DNA from: Microbacteriaceae bacterium
GTDB lineage: Bacteria; Actinomycetota; Actinomycetes; Actinomycetales; Microbacteriaceae
DNA: 64,000 nucleotides
Assembly: GCA_027491295.1 (NCBI GenBank)
Contig: JAIXWK010000003.1
Span: 248,001 to 312,000 of the forward strand
Direction: 5' to 3'
Part shown: in pieces, positions 1-9,246 of the stretch
How positions within the stretch are numbered: position 1 is the first letter of the stretch
Layout: the number at the start of each line of letters is the position of its first letter
Translations under genes and position numbers: made by a program
The notes under the pieces: model-generated
Told to the model about the DNA's origin: nothing
The model's input: the letters and a program-made list of their open reading frames with translations, nothing else
The model's database searches: none

Positions 1-1
1 G

Positions 2-76
2 CAGCAGGCAATTGATAAGTACCGTCTTTACGATGTAAACGCTGGCACCAGTGGATCGGCCGGTGGAGACGCCTAA
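2..76 (+). CDS. aceE: pyruvate dehydrogenase E1 component, C-terminal fragment (gene begins before the window)
   Basis: Frame 2 reads QQAIDKYRLYDVNAGTSGSAGGDA* up to TAA at 74-76, resembling actinobacterial AceE C-termini; precedes the fas regulator. Confidence 0.6.
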   Translation, partial: QQAIDKYRLYDVNAGTSGSAGGDA

Positions 77-1223
77 GCATCTCGCCTGGCTGCAATCCAT
101 AGCTGGCGAGCTCGCAACGGCGACGCTGAGTCGCCTTGATGAAACCTTGCCCTGGTATAGATCAATGCCGCCGGCAAGACGTGCTGCCATCGGTTCTGTT
201 GCTCAAAACGGCATAACGAGTTTCATTCAGTGGTATCAAGATCCATCCAGCCAACCCTGGGTAGCGGCCGATGTATTTGGAAGCGCACCTAGGGAACTAC
301 TTCGTTCAATCTCACTTCAGGAAACCCTGCAGTTGATTCAAGTTGTCGTGGAGATGGTTGAGGACCGGGTAGTGGCGGAACACCCGGATCTCACCGAGTC
401 AGTTCTTCGCTACTCGAGGGACATCGCATTTAGCGCGGCAGATGTTTATGCCAAAGCTGCCGAAGCACGTGGGCTCTGGGACGCAAGGCTCGAAGCGCTA
501 GTAGTTGACAGCATCATCTCCGGCGAAACCTCGCAAGAGATTAGCTCTCGAGTGGCAGCGCTTGGCTGGAGAAGCGATGGCCAGGTCGCCGTGCTACTTG
601 GAATTGCAAATCCAGCTCCGGATCCTGATGCAATGCGAAAGATTTCCAGAAAAGCAGGAAGCGATTTACTTCTAGGCATTCAGGGCAGACGGCAGGTCGT
701 CGTCATAGGCCTAATGACAGTCTCGGAAAAGCCAGATCAAGCAATCCAGCAGATTGCTACTCAGCTAGAGGGCTACTTTGGTCAGGGTCCGCTAATTCTC
801 GGCACCACTGTCGCAACCGTTTCTGATGCCCCTAAAAGCGCGCGTAGCGCGCTAGCAGCTCACTCTGTGGCAGTTAGCATTGACGCCGTGAAGCGGCCTT
901 TGGCGGCAGATGAACTCTTGCCAGAAAGAGCGTTGGCCGGAGATTCTCTGGCAAGGCAAACTCTGATTGAAACTTATTACCTCCCGCTTGCAAAGAGTTC
1001 CCCAGAACTTCTCGGGACGCTGAGGGCATACCTGGAATGCGGCCGATCTTTGGAAACCACAGCGAAGTCGTTGTTTGTCCATGCCAACACTGTTCGCTAT
1101 CGCCTAAAGCGCATATACGAAGAGATTTCGGCCGATCCAACCATCGCACGAACCGCGTTTGTGTTGCAGGTCGCTTTAATACTCGGCGCTATTAATGACA
1201 ATGAATTTGGATTGAAAAGGTAG
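51..1223 (+). CDS. PucR-family (FasR-like) transcriptional regulator of fatty acid synthesis
   Basis: 390-aa ORF with C-terminal PucR HTH (LETTAKSLFVHANTVRYRLKRIYE), immediately upstream of fabD as for FasR; the true start may be GTG at 63. Confidence 0.8.
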   Translation: MDRPVETPKHLAWLQSIAGELATATLSRLDETLPWYRSMPPARRAAIGSVAQNGITSFIQWYQDPSSQPWVAADVFGSAPRELLRSISLQETLQLIQVVVEMVEDRVVAEHPDLTESVLRYSRDIAFSAADVYAKAAEARGLWDARLEALVVDSIISGETSQEISSRVAALGWRSDGQVAVLLGIANPAPDPDAMRKISRKAGSDLLLGIQGRRQVVVIGLMTVSEKPDQAIQQIATQLEGYFGQGPLILGTTVATVSDAPKSARSALAAHSVAVSIDAVKRPLAADELLPERALAGDSLARQTLIETYYLPLAKSSPELLGTLRAYLECGRSLETTAKSLFVHANTVRYRLKRIYEEISADPTIARTAFVLQVALILGAINDNEFGLKR

Positions 1224-1232
1224 TTTGGACAG

Positions 1233-2126
1233 ATGCGTATTTTGATGTGCCCGGGGCAAGGTTCCCAATCCGAAGGTTTCCTAACCGAGTGGTTCGCTAG
1301 TGTCCCAGGTTTCCAACAGAAGATCATTGAGCTAGGAGTTGCCGCAGGCAAAGACCTAGTGCGATTAGGCACGGTGGCTTCCGAAGACGAAATCAAGGCG
1401 ACTGAGAACGCTCAGCCACTGATTGTTGCCGCATCCATCGCGGCAGCTCGAACCGCAATCAATCTCGCTGACTTTGACGGTGTTGTCGGGCACTCGGTTG
1501 GTGAATTCGCAGCCGCCGCAATTGCCGGAGTTCTCTCCGACGAAGATGCCATGAAGCTAGTAGCGGTGAGAGCTAATGCAATGGCTGAGGCTGCAAAGCT
1601 TGAAGTCACCTCGATGGCTGCGATCCTTGGAGGCGAGCAGGAGCAGGTGCTGACCTTACTTGCGGAGCTGGGTCTATCTGCGGCCAATTACAACGGTGCC
1701 GGTCAGATTGTGGCCGCTGGAAGCAAAGCCGCCATCGAACAGCTGGTTGCTACTCCCCCGGAGAAATCTCGAGTGATTGAACTCAAGGTTGCCGGTGCTT
1801 TCCACACTCATTTCATGCAGCCAGCGCTAGCAAGGCTCAGCGAAGCTGCTGAAACCGTTTCTGCAAGCAATCCCCTGATGAAGCTTTGGAGCAACGTTGA
1901 CGGCGGCATGGTCACATCCGGCGAGCAGTTCCTAGCCTCACTGGTTTCACAGGTTTCAAACCCAGTTCGCTGGGATCTTTGCATGGCAAGCATTGACCAA
2001 CTCTCTGCCTCGGTTATTGAACTCCCACCGGCTGGGGCGCTAGCTGGCCTTGCCAAGCGCGGTATGCCAAATTCAACGGCTGTAGCTCTAAAGAATCCAG
2101 CCGACCTCGAGAAAATCGGAGCGTAA
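1233..2126 (+). CDS. fabD: malonyl-CoA:ACP acyltransferase
   Basis: GQGSQ and GHSVGE motifs; first gene of the FASII cluster. Confidence 0.95.
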   Translation: MRILMCPGQGSQSEGFLTEWFASVPGFQQKIIELGVAAGKDLVRLGTVASEDEIKATENAQPLIVAASIAAARTAINLADFDGVVGHSVGEFAAAAIAGVLSDEDAMKLVAVRANAMAEAAKLEVTSMAAILGGEQEQVLTLLAELGLSAANYNGAGQIVAAGSKAAIEQLVATPPEKSRVIELKVAGAFHTHFMQPALARLSEAAETVSASNPLMKLWSNVDGGMVTSGEQFLASLVSQVSNPVRWDLCMASIDQLSASVIELPPAGALAGLAKRGMPNSTAVALKNPADLEKIGA

Positions 2127-3124
2127 TGAAGACTCTCAATCAAACCAAGACAGTTGAATTCACCCGCATTTATGCGCTGGGGGCCTCAAGGGGACACCAG
2201 ACCGTGACAAACGATGACGTGGCGGGCCCAATCGATTCTTCTGACGAGTGGATTAGGCAGCGCACCGGAATCGTAACGAGAGTTCGTGCTGACAAAGAGC
2301 AGTCACTTTTGGACATGGCGGTCGAGGCGTCGAACGAGGCAATCAAGAAATCTGGAATTTCTCCTTCAGACATTGGAACCGTGATTTTGGCTACCATCAC
2401 ATTCCCCTACCAAACGCCCTCAGGAGCTTCGCTTTTGGCAGAGAAGGTTGGCGCGCACGGCGCAGCTGCCTACGACATCTCGGCTGCTTGCGCAGGCTAC
2501 TGCTACGGCATCGCCCAGGCAGACGCGTTGGTTAGGGCAGGAACCAGCAAGTATGTCCTTGTTGTCGGTGGCGAGAAACTCTCTGACTTTGTGGACCCTG
2601 CCGATCGCTCAATTAGCTTCTTGCTCGGCGATGGCGCTGGAGCTGCGATTGTCGGTCCCAGCGATCACCCCGGCATCTCAAAGTCCGTCTGGGGCTCTGA
2701 TGGTGCCAACTGGGACAAGGTCGGTATGACCAGTTCAATTCTTGATTTCAGAGACGGCAAGGCACAGTGGCCAACACTGGTTCAGGAAGGTCAGTCGGTC
2801 TTCCGCTGGGCAGTTTGGGAAATGGCAAAGGTCGCTAAACAAGCACTCGCTGAATCGGGCCTAGAGGCTAGTGATCTGAGTGCGCTGGTTACCCACCAGG
2901 CCAACATGCGCATCATCGATGAACTCGCAAAGCAGCTTGAACTGCCAGACAGCGTTGTTGTCGCAAAAGACATCGTGGACACCGGAAACACCTCTGCCGC
3001 CTCAATTCCATTGGCAATGCACCGGCTTTTAGCCGAAGGCAAGGTAAAAAGTGGCGGCTACGCGCTTGAGATTGGCTTCGGCGCGGGGCTCGCCTTCGCG
3101 GCTCAAGTGGTAGAACTGCCGTAA
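2126..3124 (+). CDS. fabH: 3-oxoacyl-ACP synthase III
   Basis: SSDEWIRQRTGI, DISAACAGY and HQANMRIID motifs. Confidence 0.95.
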   Translation: MKTLNQTKTVEFTRIYALGASRGHQTVTNDDVAGPIDSSDEWIRQRTGIVTRVRADKEQSLLDMAVEASNEAIKKSGISPSDIGTVILATITFPYQTPSGASLLAEKVGAHGAAAYDISAACAGYCYGIAQADALVRAGTSKYVLVVGGEKLSDFVDPADRSISFLLGDGAGAAIVGPSDHPGISKSVWGSDGANWDKVGMTSSILDFRDGKAQWPTLVQEGQSVFRWAVWEMAKVAKQALAESGLEASDLSALVTHQANMRIIDELAKQLELPDSVVVAKDIVDTGNTSAASIPLAMHRLLAEGKVKSGGYALEIGFGAGLAFAAQVVELP

Positions 3125-3156
3125 AATAAAGCGACTCAATCACTTCAAGGAGAAAC

Positions 3157-3405
3157 ATGGCTCTTTCGCAGGCAGATGTCCTAGCAGGACTTGCAGAACT
3201 AGTAAACGACGAGACCGGTATTGCAACCGATGCAGTCCAAATGGACAAGTCTTTCACTGACGACCTAGACATCGACTCAATCTCGATGATGACCATCGTG
3301 GTAAACGCTGAGGACAAGTTCAGCGTCAAGATTCCAGACGAGGAAGTAAAGAACCTCATCACCGTAGCTGACGCGGTCAACTTCATCACCGCAGCACAGG
3401 CCTAG
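3157..3405 (+). CDS. acpP: acyl carrier protein
   Basis: 82 aa with DDLDIDSIS phosphopantetheine site. Confidence 0.95.
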   Translation: MALSQADVLAGLAELVNDETGIATDAVQMDKSFTDDLDIDSISMMTIVVNAEDKFSVKIPDEEVKNLITVADAVNFITAAQA

Positions 3406-3412
3406 TAGCAGC

Positions 3413-4645
3413 ATGCGTCGCGTCGTCGTCACCGGAATTGGTGCAACCACACCATTGGGTGGCGACGCCGCTTCCAGCTGGGCAAACCTGCTCAGCGGAC
3501 AGTCCGGCATCTCCACTTTGGAACATGAGTGGGTAGCAAGATATGAACTTCCAGTTACATTCGCAGGCCAGGCCAGGGTTGCCGCAAGCGAAATTCTTCC
3601 CCCTCACGAGGCAAAGCGCCTCGATCCTTCTAGCCAGTTCGCGCTCATCGCAGCTCGCCAGGCTTGGGAGGATGCCGGTTCCCCAGAAGTTGAACCTGAG
3701 CGACTAGCTGTTGAGTTCGCTACCGGAATCGGTGGCGTGTGGACACTGTTGGATGCCTACGACACACTTCGTGAGCGCGGTCCAAGAAGAGTTCTTCCAA
3801 TGACCGTGCCGATGCTGATGGCAAATGGACCGGCTGCTGCAATCGGTATGGACCTAGGTGCTAGAGCTGGTGTCCGCACCGCTGTTTCAGCCTGTGCATC
3901 GGGCAATGAATCAATTGCCAACGCATTCCACAGAATTCAGACCGGTGAAGCAGATGTGGTGGTAGCCGGTGGAGCGGAAGCTGCGATTCACCCACTTCCA
4001 ATTGCTTCTTTTGCCGCGATGCACGCTCTGTCTAAGCGAAATGATGACCCAACCAAAGCCTCAAGGCCCTATGACACAGACCGTGATGGTTTTGTCATGG
4101 GCGAAGGTGCCGGAGCTCTTGTGCTTGAACCACTGGAATCCGCTTTGGCGCGTGGCGCAAAGATCTACTGCGAAATAGTAGGCGGCTCAGTTACCTCTGA
4201 CGCCTATCACATCACAGCACCAGATCCTGAAGGTTCAGGTGCTGCTCGCGCTGTGCTAGCGGCGCTGGCACAGGCTGGAGCAGACATCAAGGATGTTGAG
4301 CACGTGAATGCCCACGCCACCTCCACTCCGGTTGGCGATATCGCCGAATACACCGCAATCAAGCGCGTATTTGGAGCTCACACCCAGAACCTGATAGTTG
4401 CCGCAACCAAGTCAGCTACCGGTCACCTACTCGGTGGTGCCGGGGCAATTGAAGCAGTGTTTACAATCTTGGCCCTGAGTCAGCAAATGGCTCCACCAAC
4501 CATAAACCTAGACAACCAAGACCCTGCCATCGATCTAAATGTTCCTCGCACACCAACCAAGCTGGGCCGCCGTGATGCAATTGCTATCAGCAACAGCTTT
4601 GGTTTCGGCGGCCACAACGCAGTACTGGCGTTTAGAAACGTCTAG
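3413..4645 (+). CDS. fabF: 3-oxoacyl-ACP synthase II
   Basis: RRVVVTGIGATTPLG, SACASGNESI and GHLLGGAGAIEA motifs. Confidence 0.95.
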   Translation: MRRVVVTGIGATTPLGGDAASSWANLLSGQSGISTLEHEWVARYELPVTFAGQARVAASEILPPHEAKRLDPSSQFALIAARQAWEDAGSPEVEPERLAVEFATGIGGVWTLLDAYDTLRERGPRRVLPMTVPMLMANGPAAAIGMDLGARAGVRTAVSACASGNESIANAFHRIQTGEADVVVAGGAEAAIHPLPIASFAAMHALSKRNDDPTKASRPYDTDRDGFVMGEGAGALVLEPLESALARGAKIYCEIVGGSVTSDAYHITAPDPEGSGAARAVLAALAQAGADIKDVEHVNAHATSTPVGDIAEYTAIKRVFGAHTQNLIVAATKSATGHLLGGAGAIEAVFTILALSQQMAPPTINLDNQDPAIDLNVPRTPTKLGRRDAIAISNSFGFGGHNAVLAFRNV

Positions 4646-5106
4646 ACGGCTCTAGGAAGCGCTATCGCGTATTCCGCGACCTTTCTATAGGGCTCTATCA
4701 AGTCAAGCCATGGAACGCCGGTAAGGCGTCTAAAGCCACGAGAGAAATCAGATAGGTTTCCGCGCGACTCCAAAAGCAACTGCTCTAACTGGCCGACTCT
4801 CACGACCACCTCGCCAGCCTGATCAAACTCGTTTCTGCAGACCCCGAGCGATGGGTGGTGCAGATAGCGCTCCGAGTAGTCAGCGAAGCTATTGAGCTCG
4901 AAGGTGGCCTTGGTCTTCGCCAGCGATGAGACAAGTTGTGGGATTAGATCGTCCGTGAGTTCTGCCTGGATTCGAAGCTGCACGGTGTTCACTTCAAGCG
5001 GTTGACCGTAAAAAGATCCGGATACGCCAAATTCGGCCAAAATGCTATTGATTTGGCCCATCGCTTCGACGGGTGCGCTAAACACCCATAAATCGACGTT
5101 TGGCAA
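4642..5106 (-). CDS. DUF3145-like conserved actinobacterial protein
   Basis: 154-aa ORF adjacent to the fab cluster; TTG start with GGAGGAAA upstream; family recalled from sequence and context. Confidence 0.65.
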   Translation of the reverse strand: MPNVDLWVFSAPVEAMGQINSILAEFGVSGSFYGQPLEVNTVQLRIQAELTDDLIPQLVSSLAKTKATFELNSFADYSERYLHHPSLGVCRNEFDQAGEVVVRVGQLEQLLLESRGNLSDFSRGFRRLTGVPWLDLIEPYRKVAEYAIALPRAV

Positions 5107-5156
5107 TTTCCTCCGATCCAGATCCGTCTTCCCCTACGTTCTGAACCGGTTTAGGA

Positions 5157-5186
5157 ACGATAAACCCAAACCCTGAGAGTTGTCAA
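5157..5186 (-). promoter_or_regulatory. predicted sigma70-type promoter of the DUF3145-like gene
   Basis: Minus strand TTGACA (5186-5181), 18 bp spacer, TATCGT (5162-5157). Confidence 0.5.
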
Positions 5187-5220
5187 ACAATCTCAGCTAT
5201 CTCTCCTAGGATTTCTAGCG

Positions 5221-5814
5221 ATGAGCAAACTATATTTCCGCTTCGGGGCAATGAACTCAGGCAAGAGCACTTCGCTACTCCAAGCAGCATTCAACTACGA
5301 GGAGCGCTCCCAGCATGTCTTGCTCACCAAGCCAGCGATTGACTCCAAAGGTGACCGCAGCATCGTCTCGCGCCTAGGAGTTACCCGCCAAGTTGATTTT
5401 CTGGTGGAGCCAAGGCAAAACCTCCGCACGTTATTTGCTGAGCACGTGACCGCCTTCAAGAAAGATTCCGGGGAATCAATTGCCTGCCTGCTGATCGATG
5501 AAGCACAGTTTCTCACCCGCGAGCAGGTTGACCAGTGCCTTGAGATCGCGGTCCTCGATGGTGTTCCGGTTTTGGCTTATGGGATCCGCACAGACTTCAG
5601 AACAGAAGCATTTCCAGGCTCAATGAGGCTGCTGGAGATCGCGCACTCGCTGGAGGAGCTTAAAACGATTTGTCGTTGCGGTCGCAAGGCGATGTTCAAC
5701 GCCCGATTGCTAAACGGAGAATTCACCTTCGATGGAGACCAGGTCGCCATCGACGGCGACAAGGTCTCTTACGAATCACTTTGCGCCAGCTGCTACCTAG
5801 AAAAGCGCAACTAA
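5221..5814 (+). CDS. tdk: thymidine kinase
   Basis: FGAMNSGKST P-loop, DEAQFL, and CRCG/CASC zinc-site cysteines. Confidence 0.9.
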   Translation: MSKLYFRFGAMNSGKSTSLLQAAFNYEERSQHVLLTKPAIDSKGDRSIVSRLGVTRQVDFLVEPRQNLRTLFAEHVTAFKKDSGESIACLLIDEAQFLTREQVDQCLEIAVLDGVPVLAYGIRTDFRTEAFPGSMRLLEIAHSLEELKTICRCGRKAMFNARLLNGEFTFDGDQVAIDGDKVSYESLCASCYLEKRN

Positions 5815-5828
5815 CTAAACCCTAAGAA

Positions 5829-8402
5829 TTACTTTCCGATTGACAGCACCATCGTTGATTGAGCCGGGACAGTAATCGAACCAATGGCCTTAGTGGTTCG
5901 AATACCGGTCGCCTTCGCGACGAGCCCCTCCGCCAAGACTTTCCAGGCACCGCTCACGGGAAGCTTCACGACTTTTGCAACCTTGCCCGCGTTGTGGATT
6001 ACGAATACTCGCTTAGCGCCATTGGTCTGCTTCGAGGCATCCAGCGAGTAAGCAATCAGGTCCTCAGATGTGCTGCTGAACTTCATCCCCTTAATTACAT
6101 CGGTCGCTTTACTCATTCTGAAAGCTGGGTTCGCTTTACGAATAGCAATCAGTCCCTTGAAGTAACCAACCATGTCTTTATTCTTGGCAGCCTCATCCCA
6201 CTTCAGGGAGTTCACGCTATCTGGTGATTTGTAGGAGTTCTCATCCCCACCCTTTGTCCTCATGAACTCTTGCCCGGCGTGAATAAATGGCACGCCCTGG
6301 GCAAGAATCGCCGTTGAGGATGCAAGCGCAAACACTCGCTTACGTTCCGCTGATGTTGAATTGGGCATCGAGACTACGAGCTTGTCGAAAAGCGTCAGAT
6401 TGTCATGCGCCTCAACATAGCTAACCGACTGATCTGGATTCAAAGGACCCCATGAACCACGAATCTTGGTTCCAGAGGCGGTTTCCCCAGTGATTCCCTC
6501 CATAACCTGCACCTTGAGCGAGTTGCGACCTGATGCCCACCCGTTTTCGAGTGGCTTGAAAACATCACCCTTTAGCCCGTCTCGGATCCCATCGTTGAAG
6601 TGGGCGATTCTAGGCATTTTGAATGCATTAACCTGATTGGCCTTTTGGCTCGGTGCAAGTTTGTTGCCCATCTGCCAGCCCTCACCAATGATCAGGAAGG
6701 TGTTATCGATTTTGTCGACACCGACTCGGACTTGGTTCATGGTGTCTACATCAATAATGCCCATTAGGTCATATCTAAAGCCGTCGAGTTTGTACTCACT
6801 GGCCCAGTAGAGCGAGCTTTCGACAATGAACTTGCGTGCCATTGATCGGTCTGACGCGACTTCATTTCCAACACCAGTGCCATTTGCAAATGTCCCATCC
6901 GCCTCTTTCCGGAAGAAGTAACCGGGGACCAGCTTCTCAAAGCTGTGGCTACCGGCATCAAACACGTGGTTGTAGACAACGTCCATCACCACACGAATGC
7001 CCCTTGAGTGCAAGTACTGGATGGTTTGCTTCAGCTCAGTAATACGGTTCAGCGGGTCCGCTGGCTTTGTGGAGTAGGAACCCTCTGGGACATTGAAATT
7101 TAGTGGGTCATAGCCCCAGTTGAATTGATCATTACGAGATTCGTCAACGGTCTTGTAGTCGTAGATCGGCAACAGCTGAAGGTGAGTGATTCCAAGATCC
7201 ACGATCGCATCAACACCGGTCTTGGTTTTGCCATCGGACGCTTTAGTGCCAGCCTCGGTGAGACCTAGGAACTTGCCCTTCTGAGCCACGTTGCTACTGG
7301 TATCAACGGAGAGGTCTCTGACGTGAAGCTCATAGAACACGGCATCTGTTGCCGAACCTGAGAACGCAGGCTTGTTGTGGTTGAGCCAACCGGCTGGGTT
7401 GGTCTTAGCAGCATCGAAGACCACACCCTTGGTGCCGTTGATGGTGGCAGCCTTCGCGTAGGGATCCACAGCTTCCACGAGTCGATCGCCCAACTTCACT
7501 TGGAAGTTGTAAATCGTCAAGTGCTGATCACCGGTCAGGGTAGCCACCCAGGTGCCATTTACAGACTTGGTCATCGGGATTGTCTGACCCGCAACCTTCT
7601 CAGAATCGTTGGCATAGACCAAGAGATCCGCTGCCGAAGCAGTAGGTGCCCAGACTCGGAACGAGGTAGCTGACGCAGTGTAGGTGAATCCTAGATCTGT
7701 CCCTGGATAGTGGAATGCCTTTTCAAACTCTGCACTGGCATAAAGGTCTCCCAGTTCCGCTGTCGCCGAACCATAAACCGGGTGGGAGACAGCCAAAGGG
7801 CCATCAAGCGCAAAGTCGGAGGCAAGCGTCACCAGAACTCGATTGGATGAGGTCGCACCGGTTGGGATGCTAGTGATTGAAGAAACAGCGAGAGGCTTCG
7901 AACCTGAGGTAACGCTAAGGCTTGAAGAGATCTCTGCCACTGAGGCTGCCCTATTTAGCGAAACTTCAATTGTTTTGAATGTCCTGGCCGTGGCGGTTAC
8001 GAGCTTTGTAGTGATGCTCGGCTTTGACTGGTACAAAGTGGCATCCGACTGAACAATCCAAATCTCTGCTTTACCATCTTTGAAAGTCTTGATGAAACGA
8101 TCTTCTGCCACATCTTTAGACAACCACTCGCCGAGGCGCACGATGATTCCAATCTCGTCAACCGATCCGGTTCCTGGCACTTTTACCTTGGCAACTTTTC
8201 CAAAAGAGTCATCTTCGGTGAAGGAGTAGGCGGATCCATTGCCGCCTTTTGGCCATAGCCAAAGATTCCAGTCCTTATAGTCCGCGTCGAAGCGGTGGTA
8301 GTGGATGGTTAGCTCAGTGCTTTCAGGGAGGGCCACCGCTGACGGGCTCGCTGTCAAAACCGCCGTTAGAAGGGCTAAAAGACCTGCTAGAAACTTACGC
8401 AT
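5829..8402 (-). CDS. pulA: secreted type I pullulanase (GH13 with N-terminal CBM41-like domain)
   Basis: Signal peptide MRKFLAGLLALLTAVLTASPSAVA; HYHRFDADYKDWNLWLWP starch-binding motif; VVYNHVF, GFRYDLMG and EAHDN GH13 motifs. Confidence 0.9.
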   Translation of the reverse strand: MRKFLAGLLALLTAVLTASPSAVALPESTELTIHYHRFDADYKDWNLWLWPKGGNGSAYSFTEDDSFGKVAKVKVPGTGSVDEIGIIVRLGEWLSKDVAEDRFIKTFKDGKAEIWIVQSDATLYQSKPSITTKLVTATARTFKTIEVSLNRAASVAEISSSLSVTSGSKPLAVSSITSIPTGATSSNRVLVTLASDFALDGPLAVSHPVYGSATAELGDLYASAEFEKAFHYPGTDLGFTYTASATSFRVWAPTASAADLLVYANDSEKVAGQTIPMTKSVNGTWVATLTGDQHLTIYNFQVKLGDRLVEAVDPYAKAATINGTKGVVFDAAKTNPAGWLNHNKPAFSGSATDAVFYELHVRDLSVDTSSNVAQKGKFLGLTEAGTKASDGKTKTGVDAIVDLGITHLQLLPIYDYKTVDESRNDQFNWGYDPLNFNVPEGSYSTKPADPLNRITELKQTIQYLHSRGIRVVMDVVYNHVFDAGSHSFEKLVPGYFFRKEADGTFANGTGVGNEVASDRSMARKFIVESSLYWASEYKLDGFRYDLMGIIDVDTMNQVRVGVDKIDNTFLIIGEGWQMGNKLAPSQKANQVNAFKMPRIAHFNDGIRDGLKGDVFKPLENGWASGRNSLKVQVMEGITGETASGTKIRGSWGPLNPDQSVSYVEAHDNLTLFDKLVVSMPNSTSAERKRVFALASSTAILAQGVPFIHAGQEFMRTKGGDENSYKSPDSVNSLKWDEAAKNKDMVGYFKGLIAIRKANPAFRMSKATDVIKGMKFSSTSEDLIAYSLDASKQTNGAKRVFVIHNAGKVAKVVKLPVSGAWKVLAEGLVAKATGIRTTKAIGSITVPAQSTMVLSIGK

Positions 8403-8470
8403 TGGGACTCCATTCCTGAATTCAACCCTAGCAATCAGCTCAATTCAACATCCGACCGTCGAGCCCTAGT

Positions 8471-8484
8471 CGATAACGTTTGCC
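8471..8484. promoter_or_regulatory. possible LacI-family operator upstream of pulA
   Basis: CGATAACGTTTGCC centred on AACGTT, about 70 bp upstream of the pulA start; one half-site matches GCAAACGTT. Confidence 0.3.
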
Positions 8485-8509
8485 TAACAAGGCCGAGGGC
8501 TAAGAACCA

Positions 8510-9127
8510 CTACTTCTTGGCGGAATTTACCTTTTCGAAAATAGCGCGTCCGACCAAGAACAATACGAAAACTGCGATCGCCGAGTAAGCAACGAAATCA
8601 ATTACATTCGAGAACTCTTCGGCAGCCGACCAGTTTTCTCCCAACACAAATCCAGTGGTGATCCAAATGCTGTTCCAGATGCCACTGCCAAGAGCGGTGA
8701 AGAGAATGAATACCCACAGCTTCATTTTGGTCAGTCCCGCCGGGATGCTTACCAAGGAGCGAATGATGGGAATAAGTCTCCCAAAGAAAACCAGTGCTTT
8801 GCCATAGCGAGTGAACCAGTGCAAAGTCTTGTGGATGTCTGACTCCTTTAGGCCGACAAACTTCCCAAACTTACGAGTCAAACCAAAGACGCGGTCTTCC
8901 CCTATTGCCTTTGCGACGAAATACAGAAAAAGCGCACCTAGCACCGAAGCAAGGGTGGTCACTGCTATCGCTCCCTCAATCAAGAAGCGTCCCTCGGAAA
9001 CATTGAATCCGGTTAACAACAGCACTAGCTCGGAAGGGATCGGGACCACTATCACTTCGATCGCGATCAGCAGCGCAGCTCCCCAAAGACCGATTGAGCC
9101 AATGAGGCCAACCGCAAATTCAACCAA
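8510..9127 (-). CDS. DedA-family membrane protein
   Basis: SNARE-associated/DedA motif FFGRLIPIIRSLVSIPAGLTKM and multiple hydrophobic segments. Confidence 0.85.
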   Translation of the reverse strand: MVEFAVGLIGSIGLWGAALLIAIEVIVVPIPSELVLLLTGFNVSEGRFLIEGAIAVTTLASVLGALFLYFVAKAIGEDRVFGLTRKFGKFVGLKESDIHKTLHWFTRYGKALVFFGRLIPIIRSLVSIPAGLTKMKLWVFILFTALGSGIWNSIWITTGFVLGENWSAAEEFSNVIDFVAYSAIAVFVLFLVGRAIFEKVNSAKK

Positions 9128-9148
9128 GGAACACCCCTTATCGATGTT

Positions 9149-9225
9149 TGGTGGGGCGTGCGGGACTTGAACCCGCGACCGACGGATTATGAGTCCGCTG
9201 CTCTAACCGGCTGAGCTAACGCCCC
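9149..9225 (-). tRNA. tRNA with CAU anticodon (Ile2 or elongator Met)
   Basis: Cloverleaf GGGGCGT/ACGCCCC acceptor, GCGGA-CTCATAA-TCCGT anticodon arm, GCGGGTTCAAGTCCCGC T arm, encoded CCA. Confidence 0.9.
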
Positions 9226-9246
9226 ATGCGATGTGAGTAAGTCTAA

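Noticed and set aside
874-1149. Many antisense ORFs of 60-160 aa opposite strong genes (e.g. 874-1149, 2913-3389, 12324-12797, 45958-46524)
   Set aside because: They lie entirely opposite clearly conserved genes, lack domain motifs and mostly lack ribosome-binding sites; typical shadow ORFs
5171-5196. Imperfect inverted repeat TGAGAGTTGT/ACAATCTCA upstream of tdk
   Set aside because: Imperfect and overlapping a strong minus-strand promoter; not convincing as a separate element
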